This document shows positions 9,253-20,111 of a DNA stretch of 64,000 nt, piece after piece (within the stretch, counting starts at the first letter, position 1; the number at the start of each line of letters is the position of its first letter). A program made the position numbers and the translations under genes. The stretch is from Hemileia vastatrix (taxonomy: Eukaryota > Basidiomycota > Pucciniomycetes > Pucciniales > Zaghouaniaceae), in NCBI GenBank assembly GCA_030280995.1, contig JASXTE010000005.1, forward strand, positions 19,011,501 to 19,075,500. Direction: 5' to 3'. The notes beneath the pieces were generated by a model. That model was not told where the DNA came from. It worked only from the letters and a program-made list of their open reading frames with translations, and did no database searches.

Positions 9253-10225
9253 CAGATAATAACCGCTATATTCACTAAAAATATATAGGAAAACTACACT
9301 TATATAAACCTTAAATTTGGGACAAGTTTCTAATCCCATCTTCAGTAAAAAGTTAGTCATGTGCCTTTGACATTTGTTGTTTTTCAAAAAAGTGGCTATA
9401 GGTGTTGGAGTCAATGGTCAGGACACATGAAATTATGATTTTTTGAAAAATTTTTAATTCTAATCTCCAAAATCATCATCATCTATACCAAAGCCAGTGG
9501 AAGTGGAAGCAAGAAGAGTCTTTTTATATTTTTATTGATAAATTTTGAGGCTCTCCTTCATTTTGTTAGGATTGATGTCGATTCTTCCTTTTGTTTTCTT
9601 TTTTACTTTATATGCCATCAACAAGAAGCCATTGACCTTTGATGAAGGTGGACATACAATTTGGGTGGACTTCTCTTTTCCAAAAAAAGAATCATAATTT
9701 AATTTAATTTTTAGTAAGCTAATCATGATGAGATAATCTTCTTTTTTAAGTTTTCCAAACTTTGATTTCACAGGTGAGGGGCTTTCATTATGGGAAGAAA
9801 ACTATGATGAAGCATTTTTTTGAGTTGCCTTTTGAGTGTTGGATTTTCGGGGAAGCATTATGAAGCTTGTGTGTTACGAGAAAAGAGATTAAGAGGTTTA
9901 AAAAATAAAAAAACAAGGAAAAAAAATGTCTGGTTAAAATGTCACAAAGAAATAATTCAATTCTCAGTGAGGGGTGTGTGCACAGGATTGATCAGAGGAT
10001 GGGTTTCTGGTTGTCATATGTGACAGGGATGGAATGGACAAGAAGGGATGATGTGGCCAACATGTGGTAGTGAAAATATAATTGGGAAAAAAGTGCTGAT
10101 TTGAGGTCATAACTTACACCCATTTTTGAAATAAGTAACTTTTTTTCAAAATTTCAGTGCTGATTTGGTTTGAAATCTGCACTAAATTTAAGTGCTGATT
10201 TTCTAGATTTGACACCCCATATAAT
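9253..10225. mobile_element. H1, right-end remnant of a PIF/Harbinger-like element
   Basis: About 9780-10220 is a diverged direct copy of 13046-13460, the right end of H2, and ends in GACACCCC at 10218, a TIR-like end. Directly next to it begins the left TIR of H2, so H2 landed at the tip of H1. The left part of H1 is missing or cut by element A. It carries the accessory-gene remnant at 9460-9858. 9253-9459 holds nothing else recognisable. Confidence 0.6.
9460..9858 (-). pseudogene. Harbinger accessory protein (Myb/SANT-like) remnant, H1
   Basis: Frame of 132 codons starting MLPRKS at 9858 with internal TAG near 9804 and TAA at 9532. The central part (KKEDYLIMISLLKIKLNYDS, then PPSSKVNGFLLMAYKV) matches the first exon of the accessory gene in H3 at 22860-23513 (KKDDHLILIN, NYDSWFG, PPASKVNGYLLMANEL). 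The type, a short helical DNA-binding-like domain beside a DDE transposase, fits the second protein of PIF/Harbinger elements, which in known families is Myb/SANT-like and helps the transposase bind the ends. C-terminal half is absent. Confidence 0.6.
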
Positions 10226-10430
10226 AGGGGGTGTCAGTTCTGGCAAATCCGCACTTACAAATCCGCACTTAAATTTGACTAAATCCGCACTTAAATAAGT
10301 GCGGCTTTCCAAAACACACTAGCCCCAATACTGGTGGATTTCAAAATGAAATAAGTCACTTATTTCACTCAAATCCGCACTTTCTCAACCAAAAGTGCTG
10401 ATTTCACCATCAAGTCCCATTTCACTGATT
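10226..10430 (+). repeat. left TIR and subterminal iterons of H2
   Basis: After the TIR the motif AAATCCGCACTT (or AAGTGCGG on the other strand) occurs about five times within 180 bp, with diverged AAGTGCTGATTT copies inside. The right end carries AAGTGCTGATTT and AAGTGCGGATTT in inverted sense. Such iterated subterminal motifs are typical binding sites of transposases or their accessory proteins. Confidence 0.7.
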
Positions 10431-10533
10431 TGTCAGCATCATCCCATTCATACGCAGCACTCCGCAGAATAACACTTCATAACTCAAAACATCGTACATC
10501 ACTTACATCTTCATATCATATCATATAAGAGTC

Positions 10534-11799
10534 ATGCCTTCCTCACTTTCAAATCGTGATAAATTACATAAAGCAATGACTTTCATGGCTCTTGAACTGC
10601 TCTTGGACTCTGATTGCGATTCTGATTCTGATCTAGAAGAAGATTTTGTCTTTTTATCAAAAATGGCCACGAAACGTTACCTTCTTCCCAGAAAGCCTCA
10701 AGTACTTCATACCCCCAAGTACACCATCCAAACACTTCTTAACCTATCTACACCCAGTTTTAGACAGCTGTTCAGGACTTCTCAGGAATTTTTCCTTAAA
10801 TTGCTTGAGCTTATTCAGGATCATCCCATATTTCACAATAATTCTCAAAAAGAACAACGACATCCTTCAATTCAATTGGCCATCACACTATGTCGTTTGG
10901 GTTCAAATGGTAATGGAGCCGCTTTGAAACATTTAGAAAATGTCTTTGATTTAGGGTATGGTTCAGTTAACACTTATACCAAACGATGTATCACTGCCAT
11001 CAACTCCTTGGAATCTCAACTTCTCACCTGGCCAACAAAAGAAGAGCGACTTGAATCATCTCAGGTTATGCAAGCAGAGGGCTTTCCAGGATGTATTGGT
11101 TTTGTTGATGGTACTACTATTCCTTTGAGCCAGAAACCTGGTCAAGGTGGAAACAATTACTTTGACTGTAAAAAGAGGTAGATTATATTTAACTCCTTTC
11201 ATCCTCCTTGAAACTAACACAAACAAATATATCTTCTTTATAGATATTCAATTAACGTTCAGCTTATATGTGACGTAAACAAAAAATTTATATCATTCTT
11301 CGCTGGCTATCCTGGCTCATGTCATGACTCCTACGTCTTCCAAAGAATGCATATTTCAAATGAACCTGAAAAATTCTTTGATGAAGCTCAGCATCTTCTT
11401 GCAGATTCTGCTTATGTGAATGGAAATTATGTACTTCCTGCTTTTCGGGGAGCAGCTTCAGAAGACAGTCAAAATGCCAAATTCAACAATCATTTGGCAA
11501 AGTCAAGAGTCCGTATTGAACATTCTATTGGAATCTTGAAAGGCCGTTTTTCTAGTTTAAGGGAATTAAGAAGTCCTCTTAGAAATAAATCTGAAATGGA
11601 GGAGGTGATCAACTGAATTCTGTGTTGCACTATACTTCATAACCTACTTGCTGACCTCAAAGATCAATGGTTAGAGCTGTATGAAGATGAACAAGTTGAT
11701 TCACCTCCGACTATATCCAACACTTCTATTTCTCAATCAACTAGTATAAGGGCGAAAATCCTTCCAATAACACTCCAACATTTTTCAACGCAATTTTAA
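10534..11799 (+). pseudogene. PIF/Harbinger DDE transposase (HARBI1-like), one premature stop
   Basis: Exon 1 10534-11177, intron 11178-11243 (66 nt, GTAGAT...TTATAG), exon 2 from 11244. The join restores the KKR-YSINVQ reading known from DDE_Tnp_4 nucleases. Catalytic residues: Asp in GFVDGTT, Asp in LLADSAY, Glu in RVRIEHSIGILKGRF. An in-frame TGA at 11614-11616 follows EEVIN; homologous text (ILCCTILHNLLADL) continues in the same frame to TAA at 11797-11799. A CGA to TGA change would explain this. The loss is about 60 C-terminal residues including the last conserved helix, so activity is doubtful but not excluded. The N-terminal 100 residues are acidic then helical. It would cut and join the TIRs. 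Confidence 0.85.
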
Positions 11800-11969
11800 T
11801 TTTTTTCTCTTTCTCTTCAAATTATCAATTTGCATGTATTATTCACTGAGAATGGTAAATTTTTTTGCATATTTTTTTGGTTTTTGAATTTGCTGTTAAA
11901 GTCTTATTTTTTTTTTCTCTCTGTGTTTTCTTTTATCAACTCAACATGAAATCGTATATTTTCAGCAAA

Positions 11970-12291
11970 CACCACGCAATATAGGGGGAGGACTTGCTAG
12001 CAAGTCCGCAACTTGAAGTCAGATGGAAATCAGATGGAACTCAGACTGAAGTAATACTGAACTTTCACTTGAAGTATCACACAAATAACAATGGATCTAT
12101 ATTGAAAACATAGTGAAAGTGTGAGGATAACTGAATGGAAGCCAGAAAAAATCATTCCATGAGTCTACTCAATGCAAAGTATTTTTTGAAACAGCTTATT
12201 AAAATAATACTTTATTAAATTAATTTGATCAATAAAAATTGATTGACAATATTGCAATTCTTAAATACAATAATTTTATTAAAAAATTTCA
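11970..12291 (+). mobile_element. left-end fragment of an H5-family element inside H2
   Basis: Begins CACCACGCAATAT, then G-run and the perfect palindrome GGACTTGCTAGCAAGTCC (11990-12007), then GCAACTTGAAGTCAGATGG, matching the left end of H5 at 55146-55215. Similarity fades after about 100 bp. No right end is present before H6. 11800-11969 holds only T-rich sequence. Confidence 0.65.
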
Positions 12292-13045
12292 GATTACATA
12301 TAAAAAAAATCAGTGACTTTTTCTATTACTTACAACTGTTTTTACAGAATTGAAAACTATGTTTCAGCTAATATTTTATGGAAGTGAACTCTGTTCTTCG
12401 CCCGAAGAACAGAGTTCATCCTCCTATTTTCACACTCTGTTTAAAAAGAATAAAATGACTTACCTGGAGAGATGAGTTGAGAAAAAAGAAATATAAGTGA
12501 ATGGAAGTGAACTCTGTTCTTCGCCCGAAGAACAGAGTTCATCCTCCTATTTTCACACTCTGTTTAAAAAGAATAAAATGACTTACCTGGAGAGATGAGT
12601 TGAGAAAAAAGAAATACAAGTGAATGGAAGTGAACTCTGTTCGGTTTGGGTCTAAGGCTGGAGAGAGGGGTGAGGAAGGGTGTATGGGGTAGCGAAAAGA
12701 TTGGGAAAGAGTTGGAAGGGAAGATTAAGGGTTCCGAGGCATTTTAAATGAAGAAAAGGGTCTGGGAGAGGTTGAGAGGGGTGAAATGGGGATCAAAAGA
12801 GGATGGCATACAATGGGGCTGGGAGGATAGCGAAAGGCATGGGGAGGGAAGACAAGCATGTGTTGATAGAATTGAAAGGGATGGAGATTGGTGCAAACAG
12901 AGTGTGAAAATAGGAGGATGAAATCTGTTCTTCGGGCGAAGAACAGAGTTCACTTCCATAAAATATTAGCTGAAACATAGTTTTCAATTCTGTAAAAACA
13001 GTTGTAAGTAATAGAAAAAGTCACTGATTTTTTTTATATGTAATC
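12292..13045. mobile_element. H6, foldback-like palindromic insert
   Basis: Starts GATTACATATAAAAAAAATC and ends with its exact complement. The inverted arms are about 150 bp each (12292-12442 and 12896-13045) and nearly identical. Each arm holds a 15-bp-stem hairpin around TTCTTCGCCCGAAGAA. The centre (12640-12895) is purine-rich with no gene. No clear target duplication. Foldback element or tail-to-tail duplication. Confidence 0.7.
12381..12650 (+). repeat. 123-bp tandem repeat with perfect hairpin, in H6
   Basis: Units start at 12381, 12504 and 12627 (third partial, diverging after GAACTCTGTTCGG). Each full unit starts GAAGTGAACTCTGTTCTTCG and contains a 15-bp stem with a 2-base loop. The first two units differ at about one base, so the duplication is recent. 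Confidence 0.9.
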
Positions 13046-13122
13046 CTTGCTTTACGAGGAGACTTTTGTGACGAAGCAGATTTTTGAGTTACCCTTTGAG
13101 ATTTGGAATGTCTGGGAGGCAT
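13046..13122 (-). pseudogene. N-terminal stub of the accessory gene of H2
   Basis: Minus-strand ATG at 13122 opens MPPRHSKSQRVTQKSASSQK, aligned with MLPRKSNTQKATQKNASS of H1. The frame runs into H6 after about 26 codons and the rest of the gene is missing. H6 insertion or an associated deletion removed it. Confidence 0.5.
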
Positions 13123-13460
13123 TATGAAACTGGCACATAACAAGAAAAAAGATTAAAAAGTAGAAGAAATAAGTAAAAAAGAATGTAAACATGCCTGGTC
13201 AAAATATTGAAAATGTCAGGAAGGGGTGTGTGCCGAGGATTGATGGGTAGGTAGCGAGGAAGGTCAGTGTGTCACATGTGACAGGGATGGGGTAAGAAAC
13301 GAAGGGATGTTTTGTGGCCAAAATGTGGTTGTGAAAAAAAACGGGAAAAAAGTGCTGATTTGAGGTCATAACTGACACCCTTTTTTGAAATAAGTGACTT
13401 TTTTGCAAAATTTAAGTGCTGATTTATTTAAGTGCGGATTTGCCAGAACTGACACCCCCT
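13123..13460 (+). repeat. right subterminal region and TIR of H2
   Basis: Matches 9859-10220 of H1. Ends AAGTGCGGATTTGCCAGAAC then TGACACCCCCT at 13460, the complement of the left TIR. No gene other than the accessory promoter region. Confidence 0.75.
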
Positions 13461-14639
13461 AATAAATCTTAAAAAATTCAGAACTAGAGTTAGCTTTATT
13501 CAAGTCTCATGTAATTTATATGAAGATTCCCCTGAAGTCTAAATTATATTTCTCCCAACAGCTTTGAATTTGGTTCTGTGGTTGCTGAGATATTGACCTT
13601 TAATATTGAGCCTTTTTTTTACTTTGATTTCACATTTCTAGAGAATATGGTTTCTGAAATACTTATCTGATCATTATATAAGTTTTAGCATTCATCAAAG
13701 TACCTGAGATTTGATTTAAATTAGTATATGACACTGCTTTACTGATTTTCTCTACAACACTTGAATCAATCTTTTGTCAATGTTTGTCAAATAGATCTCA
13801 CTTTATATCATGAATTAATACTCAAATCTATAAAGGATGATTCTATGCATAATTGTGGGCTTGGTAAACCCCTGTTGTTGTCATTTTCACCATTAAATCT
13901 CAATATTTTATAAAATTTTGAAAAAAGTTAAAATTAGGGTTAGTTCTATTCAAATATGATTTCCTTTAACTGAAGTTTCTCCTTAAGCCTATTTCTACAA
14001 ATGGCTTTTATTTTAGTTAATTGGTTGCTGAAATATTGAACTTTAAATTTGGGTCTTTTTTTTGTACTATTTTACTTTTCTTCACTTTGATATAACATAC
14101 TTAACAAATAAATCTTCTAAAATTCTTAAATAAAGAGAATTTACATATTAAAAACAGTCAATTTACCCCTCTGAAGAAAATCAATGGTTCACTGATTTTA
14201 TTTGCTCTCTTGGGAAATTATTGGATTTATTTTGGTACACTTTTGTTTATCTTTTTGTCATGCTCTGAATGAGTAGTTTATTGTTGATTTATGAATTTTA
14301 ATTTTAATTTAGAAATATGGACCCACTACTAAGATATTGCCATTTTTTTGAATTGAAAATTTTAGAATAAATTTTTTTTAAATAAGCAGATTTTTGTATT
14401 TTAGACTTATAAATTCAAAAGGATTATAAATATTAAGTTAGAAATATAAAAATTTATGTGCTTAAACAGATGCATTTTATATTACAAACATGAATTCAAA
14501 AAATTATAAGATTTTTATGGTACCAAATTACATTTTCTTAAAAACATCACCAAGTAAAGAAATTTTTTTTAAAATAAAACATATCAGATTAACAATAGCA
14601 ATATCACTTTTTAAAACAGAAAAAAAAATGCTACATCTT
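13461..14639 (+). other. no gene; diverged direct repeat
   Basis: AT-rich. 13485-13625 and 13925-14065 are diverged copies of the same sequence (for example TTGGTTGCTGARATATTGA in both). Small open frames such as 14490-14738 show no domain. Origin unknown. Confidence 0.4.
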
Positions 14640-15246
14640 ATTTTGGTAAAAGAATTTTTTTCCACTTTGAGCAGGGCTCTGACTCAGTGGAACAGTTGTA
14701 TGATCAACAAAACCAATACATTCCATGAAGCCCTTTAATTGAATAACCTGAGATTATTCAAGTTTCTCTTTTTTGGTTGGCCAAGAAATAAGTTGGGAAA
14801 ATAAGGAGAGAATAGCATTAATGCTTCAATTTGGTATAGATATAAATTGAAGCATACCCTAAATCAAAGACATTTTCAAAATGATTCAAGGCTGCTCCAT
14901 TACCATTGGAACTAAAACAAAATAGTGTGATGGGAAACTGAGTTGAAGAATCATGTTTTTGTTTTTGAGTTGTTGTGAAACACAGGGAAATCCTGAATAA
15001 GCTCAAATAATTTAAGAAAACATTACTGGGAAGTCCTGAAAATCTTTCTGAAACTATGAAAATATAGGTTGAGAAACATCTGGATGCTCTACTTGGGGGT
15101 ACAAAGTACTTGAGGCTTTCTGTGAAGAATGTAATGTTTCCTGGAAATTTTTGATAAAAAAACAAAATCCTCAAGAACACAATCAGAATCAAAATGTCAC
15201 GTGCCACGCGACACTTGAAGAAAAAGTACCACAAATACCGCACCAT
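14640..15246 (-). pseudogene. H7, fragment of a Harbinger transposase
   Basis: Minus strand. 15200-14830 matches 10640-10975 of H2 at DNA level, with SNGNGAALNHFENVFDLGYA readable near 14880. 14790-14650 continues as CIGFVDHTTVPLSQSPAQSG, the region of the first catalytic Asp, where the Gly of GFVDGT is replaced by His. Several stops and shifts. The part after the first Asp is missing, so it cannot act. No TIR could be placed with confidence. Confidence 0.65.
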
Positions 15247-15250
15247 TAAA

Positions 15251-16055
15251 GCCCTAACTCCACTAGCAATATGAAAAAAGTGACCTTGGGGAAATCACAT
15301 TCTATTGTGTTCTCAAATCAGCTGTGCTATCCAGACCTTAAAAGCACACTAATAATAAAGACACTTATACTTTTCAATCATAGTCAATGTGCATGTAATC
15401 TAGTTTTAAGATCAAAGCAATATTTGAACAGGGGGTAATTGTGGATCTGAGGGTAAATTAAGAGGTCTGTGAAGTAGGAACAGAGAAGAAGGGTTATAAG
15501 GTTAGATTGTTGGTATATGGGAGCTCTGGTGGGTTAAATGGGTCTGTGGGTATATGATGGCTAGGTAATTAATGGGTCAGTACAAGGAGGAATGGGATAC
15601 TTAAAGGGGATTGATTTGGTTTAACATTCCTTAGAATCAAATTATAATATATTTGTGATAGTAGTTAAACTCTTATTAGGCTATTGTAACAATTGTTCTT
15701 CTCTTACTTAAATAAGGAATTTAATCAAATCCTAAAATATGTAAATCTTTACTCTTGATTACTAATTTGCAACCCTTTGTGGGATTTTCCATGATAGTTA
15801 GTGTCCTTATCATATACATTAATTATTCCTCAAAGATTATCTCAAACCAGTATTAGTTACTTAGATCTATCCTTGATTCACTTTCTCAAAGTAGTCCTCT
15901 GTTCTTCAAAGTCGTCACTGCTCTCTTCCTACTTATCTCAATTACATTGGGATCACCCTTGACCCTGTGCCTATGTTTTCAGGTGAAAGTATAATTTAAT
16001 TCTCCATAATTCTCATTCTTTTTTCTACTACAACTTTCAGGTACTAAGTCTAAAT
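15251..16055 (+). other. no gene; probable leader of element G
   Basis: No coding signal. 15430-15600 is G-rich (TGGGTCTGTGG-like). The 300 bases before 16056 probably belong to the leader of G. No LTR partner for it was found in the window. Confidence 0.3.
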
Positions 16056-17221
16056 ATGGAACCTGTTAATCACACTCCTCCTCCAATGGGCGCTACTACT
16101 AGAGCTTGCGCTAGGGATAGGCCAACCTCATTATGTCATGTTTCTCACCCTCACTCTCTTTAACCGCTTGAGTTATGGGAGCGCAAACCTTCAATTGCAT
16201 CTATAGAGGATATTTCCCAGGATTTTGAGGACTCCAGTGAAGATGATGAAGGAAAGGATACAATGCAAAAGGCACCATCATCCCTGGCTGCCAAACCTTC
16301 AGGCCAACCTTCAAACCCTGGCCCAACTTCTTTATTGGAGAAATTAATGAAAATCTTTGTTAAAACCATTACTAATCCTACCCCATCTGAAGGATCAAAA
16401 TTTAAAACTCCTTCTATGAAATCTCTAGAAAAATTTGATGGAGAACACCCTGACATATTGCATCCCTTCTTGAAAACATACAAACTACTTTTCCACAATG
16501 ACCCTCAAAATTCTAGTACAGATTGTTCTAAGTTCATTTATGCCTCTTCTTATTTATCCCAAAAGGTGTCACAATTTTTTGAACCTTATTTTCTCATGCT
16601 TTCCTCAAAAAAATCTCATTTAATCATTAATAATTGGGAGAATTTTGAAGACCAACTTTTTACGTTGTTTGGTGATCCTAATGAAACTGACAACATAAAG
16701 ATCAAACTTAAATTCCTTCACATGAATGATAATGGTAAAGCTTCTGAGTATATCTCAAATTTCAGAGCTTTAATAACTCAAGTTAGTTGGAATGATGCTG
16801 CTCTTAAAAATCATTTACAAAAAGGACTTTCTTCCAGGATTATGCACCAATTGAATCTTCACAGGCGTAAAATGGCAAGTTTGAAGGACTTAATGGACAG
16901 GACCCTCAAACTCAATGACACCCATCAAGGAAGACTTCAACAATGGTTTCATGTGCAAAAATCAGATGGTTCCAGTTTCAAATCTGGGCCTCTTCAAACA
17001 ATTACTCCCAACCATCCCAATCGACCCAATCCAAACCCATTCAAAAGGTAAAAGATAAGTCTAAACCCAAAAGCTCAGCTCCTGGAAAATTCAGTAAGGT
17101 ATTAGATCCTAAAGGGGAATTAAAGGAAGCTGAAAGGAAAATATGGGAAGATAATGGGTTATGTATGTATTTTGGGGGTAAACACAAGTTGGAAGATTGT
17201 GAAAATTTAAAAGAAAGGTAA
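16056..17221 (+). pseudogene. Gag of degenerate gypsy element G
   Basis: Starts MEPVNHTPPPMGATTRACAR at 16056. An in-frame TAA near 16161 precedes the long open part from 16263. Residues after that contain a capsid-like domain (FDGEHPDILHPFLKTYKLLF, later YISNFRALITQVSWNDAALK). The frame stops at 17049 after PFKR; a shifted frame continues to LCMYFGGKHKLEDC near 17160, a zinc knuckle whose second Cys is Phe. The family differs from A, B, D and E: no chromovirus-type knuckle, no overlapping small frame. Non-functional as it stands. Confidence 0.8.
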
Positions 17222-17325
17222 GGTAAAAGTTCTAAGTCAAAAAACTAGAAGATATTTTACTTGTTTGAAAATCAAACTATCTTATTTCTCCCAGTGCACA
17301 GGACCTCAATGTCTTAAGGACTGGA

Positions 17326-19400
17326 GTGGCCATTAACCTTTTGATATTTTTTATTTTTAAGGAGGATATTACCTTCAGTTGTCTCATTGACTCTGGAGCT
17401 TCAATTTCATTTATCAGTTTATCTTTTTCCAAAAAACTTAAGCTGACAATTGTAGATATCAATAAAATTCCAATTTATTTGGTTGAATCAGAGGAACCCA
17501 AGTATTGGTTCAGTAAGAAAGTTTTATGGGTTTTCAACTTTCCAAATTTTCCCTCCTTCAAGTGGTAATTAACAGTCTTGGATGACCCAAGGATGGAAAA
17601 TACCATTCTTGGCCATGATTTTTTAACACATTAGAATCCAATCATTAATTGGTCAGAGGCATTGATCACCCCTCATTCTAAGTATATTTCTGATTCTACA
17701 ATGCAGGTCAATAGGGAGTTAAAAACCCCATCTGACCAAGTACTGCTAGAGGACATCTCACTTCCGGATTATTTGCAACCATCTAATTTTTTTTCTAAAT
17801 GAGAGTTAAGCTAATCTATCTAGCTTGGTTACTTTACTCAAAGAAGTTTTCAACAGCCTCAAGGTAAGAGATTTTTGCTCTCTAAATTCAGGTCAACCCT
17901 TGACAGACTCCTTTGAAAATGAAGAGGATGACCAAATCAATATTGAAGCCATCAAATTAAATCTACTGGAAGTTTATCACGACTTCCTCAATGTATTTTC
18001 AGTCTGTAAGGCTAAAAAGCTACCACCTCATCAACCCTAAGATCACCAAATAGAGTTAGTAGGTCCAGTTCCTTTTGCAGGTCCTGTCTACTCTCTATCC
18101 AAGGATAAAACTCAAGTTCTTTGAGACTACATTGCAGAGAATGTGGAAAAAGGTTTCATTCAAGCCAGTAAATTGCCAACCAGCTCTCAAGTTCTTTTTT
18201 TAAGAAAAAATATGGAAGTCTTAGGTTGTGCGTTGATTATAGAGAGCTCAAATCTGTGACTAAGATGAATGCATATCCAGTTCCTTATATGTCTTTACTT
18301 CTTACCTTGTTTAATGGTGCTAATTTCTTCTCTAAAATTGATTTAAGAGGCGCTTACAACCTTATATGTATTGCTGAAGGCCATGAACCTTTAATGGAAA
18401 TGTGAACTAGGTTTGGTAGTTTTGAATATTTAGTTATGTCTTTTGGGTTGTGTAACACACCCTCAACTTTTCAAACTTTTTTCAATGATATCTTTCATGA
18501 TGTTGTTGAAAAAATTGTTGGCATCTATTTAGATGATATATTAATTTTTTCAAAGACCCTTGAGGAACATATTAAACATTTCCAACAAGTTTTCAATTGT
18601 CTTTGAGAGCATGATCTCTACTCCAAGAACACTAAGTGTGAATTCTACATAAAGTCTATTGACTTTCTATGTTTAAAATTATCCACTGAGGGCCTTGTCA
18701 TGAATGATAAAAATATTAAAAAAATGTTGGAATGTCCAGAGCCAAAATCCATAAATTCCTTACAAGGGGTTTTAGTTTTTGAAAATTTCTATAGAAGTTT
18801 TATTAAAGATTACTCTAAAACTATGAAAAATCTCACTTCCCTTCTTAGAAAAGATATTCCCTCTGTTTTCACCTATACAGCGCAGAAGGAATTCAAAAAT
18901 TGAGGTCTGCATTCACCACAGCTCTGATTCTTTGACATTTCAATGCCTTTGCTTTGAAAATCCTCAAAACAGATGCTAGTGACTATTCTATTGCAGGGGT
19001 TATATCCCAATTAAACCCTGAAACAAAATTGTTTCATCCTGTTGCCTTTAAATGAGGCAAATTTCTCACAGCAGAGTTAAATTACAAAATTCATGATAAA
19101 GAGTTACTTGCTATTATTCATTTTCTTAAAAAATGGTGTTATTTTCATCTCATACTTAATAGTTCTTTTCAAGTTTTAACAGATCATAATTCTTTCAGAT
19201 ACTTTATTTCTTCAAAATTCTTAACACAATGTCAAGCCAGATGGGATGAGTTCTTATCTGAATATTTGTTCACTATTACCTATTTCCCTAATAAAAATTC
19301 TGTAGTTCCAGACATATTGTCACGTTGGGACAACATTTACCCAGAGCAGGGAGAGGCGTTTTCTAACAAGAAACCAGCGAACTTCAAATTAATTCTCAAC
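17326..19400 (+). pseudogene. Pol (protease, RT, RNase H) of degenerate gypsy element G
   Basis: Protease DSGAS at 17389. Reverse transcriptase readable in pieces: CVDYRELKSVTKMNAYPVPY near 18225, FSKIDLRGAYN near 18335, YLDD at 18526-18537. RNase H remnants follow to VPDILSRW near 19310, the usual end of RNase H in Ty3 elements. There are many stops (for example 18038, 18121, 18403, 18604, 18901). Integrase and 3' LTR are absent; the sequence passes into element E at about 19400-19434. Confidence 0.8.
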
Positions 19401-19433
19401 AAATAAATGTTAAGAACTCATAAACTTAATACA

Positions 19434-20111
19434 ATGACAACTCAAACAATTAAAAATCCTCAATCCAACATTTAAGAATCTCAATCAAAAGATGATTAAG
19501 TTGATGAAATTGATGTGGATGTTGATAATGAATTGGTAGGTTCTTCAAAATAAACTTACAATAATTCTTCAGCTGAAAAAAACCTTCATGTTCTTCAGGA
19601 CATAGAAATGTCAGGAGGAGTGGAAAACCCCCCTCACCAAATTACACTGGAAGAAGTAAAGCCTCAGATCAATCAGGGAAAGCCTCTAAAGGGTATAAAA
19701 ATAAAAAAGATCCCTCTGACGTAGCAAATAAACAATCTTTCCAGCCATATAAAATTATTGTAGGCAGAAACATGAAGTTCAAGGCAAGAGTAGACACACT
19801 CTGGAAAAAGATTAAGGAGATCTTAAATCACAAGCATGTTCAACCTCCTCCTTTCCCAACCACTCAGCCTCAGCCTCAACCTCAGCCCCATCAGGCACCC
19901 AGCTCTTTCACTCAAAGTCAAAACACTCTACAAGTGGATTAGTGGAAATGGGACTACCTGATGAGCCATTACCAGCAGAATGTACAGCAGCCAGCAGCTC
20001 AACACCCTGGCCCATCCAGGACACCAACCTACCATCAACCTCCTCAGGCCCATCCTTATCAGGGAGACAGAAGAAAGAAGGCACAGGGGAAAATTTCCTC
20101 CCTTGCCATGG
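19434..20111 (+). pseudogene. decayed start region and overlapping small frame of element E
   Basis: Homologous to 47604-48249 of D. The donor GTAGGT at 19536 and the acceptor TTCTTCAG at 19598 are kept, but the spacing is 63 nt (0 mod 3), so splicing would no longer shift the frame as in A, B and D. The small frame restarts at MSGGVENPPHQ, has a TAG near 19721 and another before WKWDYLMSHYQQN, and ends in Trp-TAA at 20109-20114 with GGTAAGT as in A and B. The gag frame stays open where D has its stop. Confidence 0.7.

Larger units (their letters stand above)
10226..13460 (+). mobile_element. H2, PIF/Harbinger-like DNA transposon
   Basis: Terminal inverted repeats AGGGGGTGTCAGTTCTGG (left, 10226) and its complement ending at 13460. 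Flanked on both sides by AAT (10223-10225, 13461-13463), a 3-bp target duplication as expected for this superfamily. Carries the transposase on the plus strand and, divergently at the right end, only the first 26 codons of the accessory gene. The middle is interrupted by an H5-family fragment and by the palindromic insert H6. Confidence 0.85.

Noticed and set aside
10646..10927. Second frame within the H2 transposase
   Set aside because: Shadow frame; the DDE motifs are in the 10534 frame. The similar frame in H7 reflects DNA homology.
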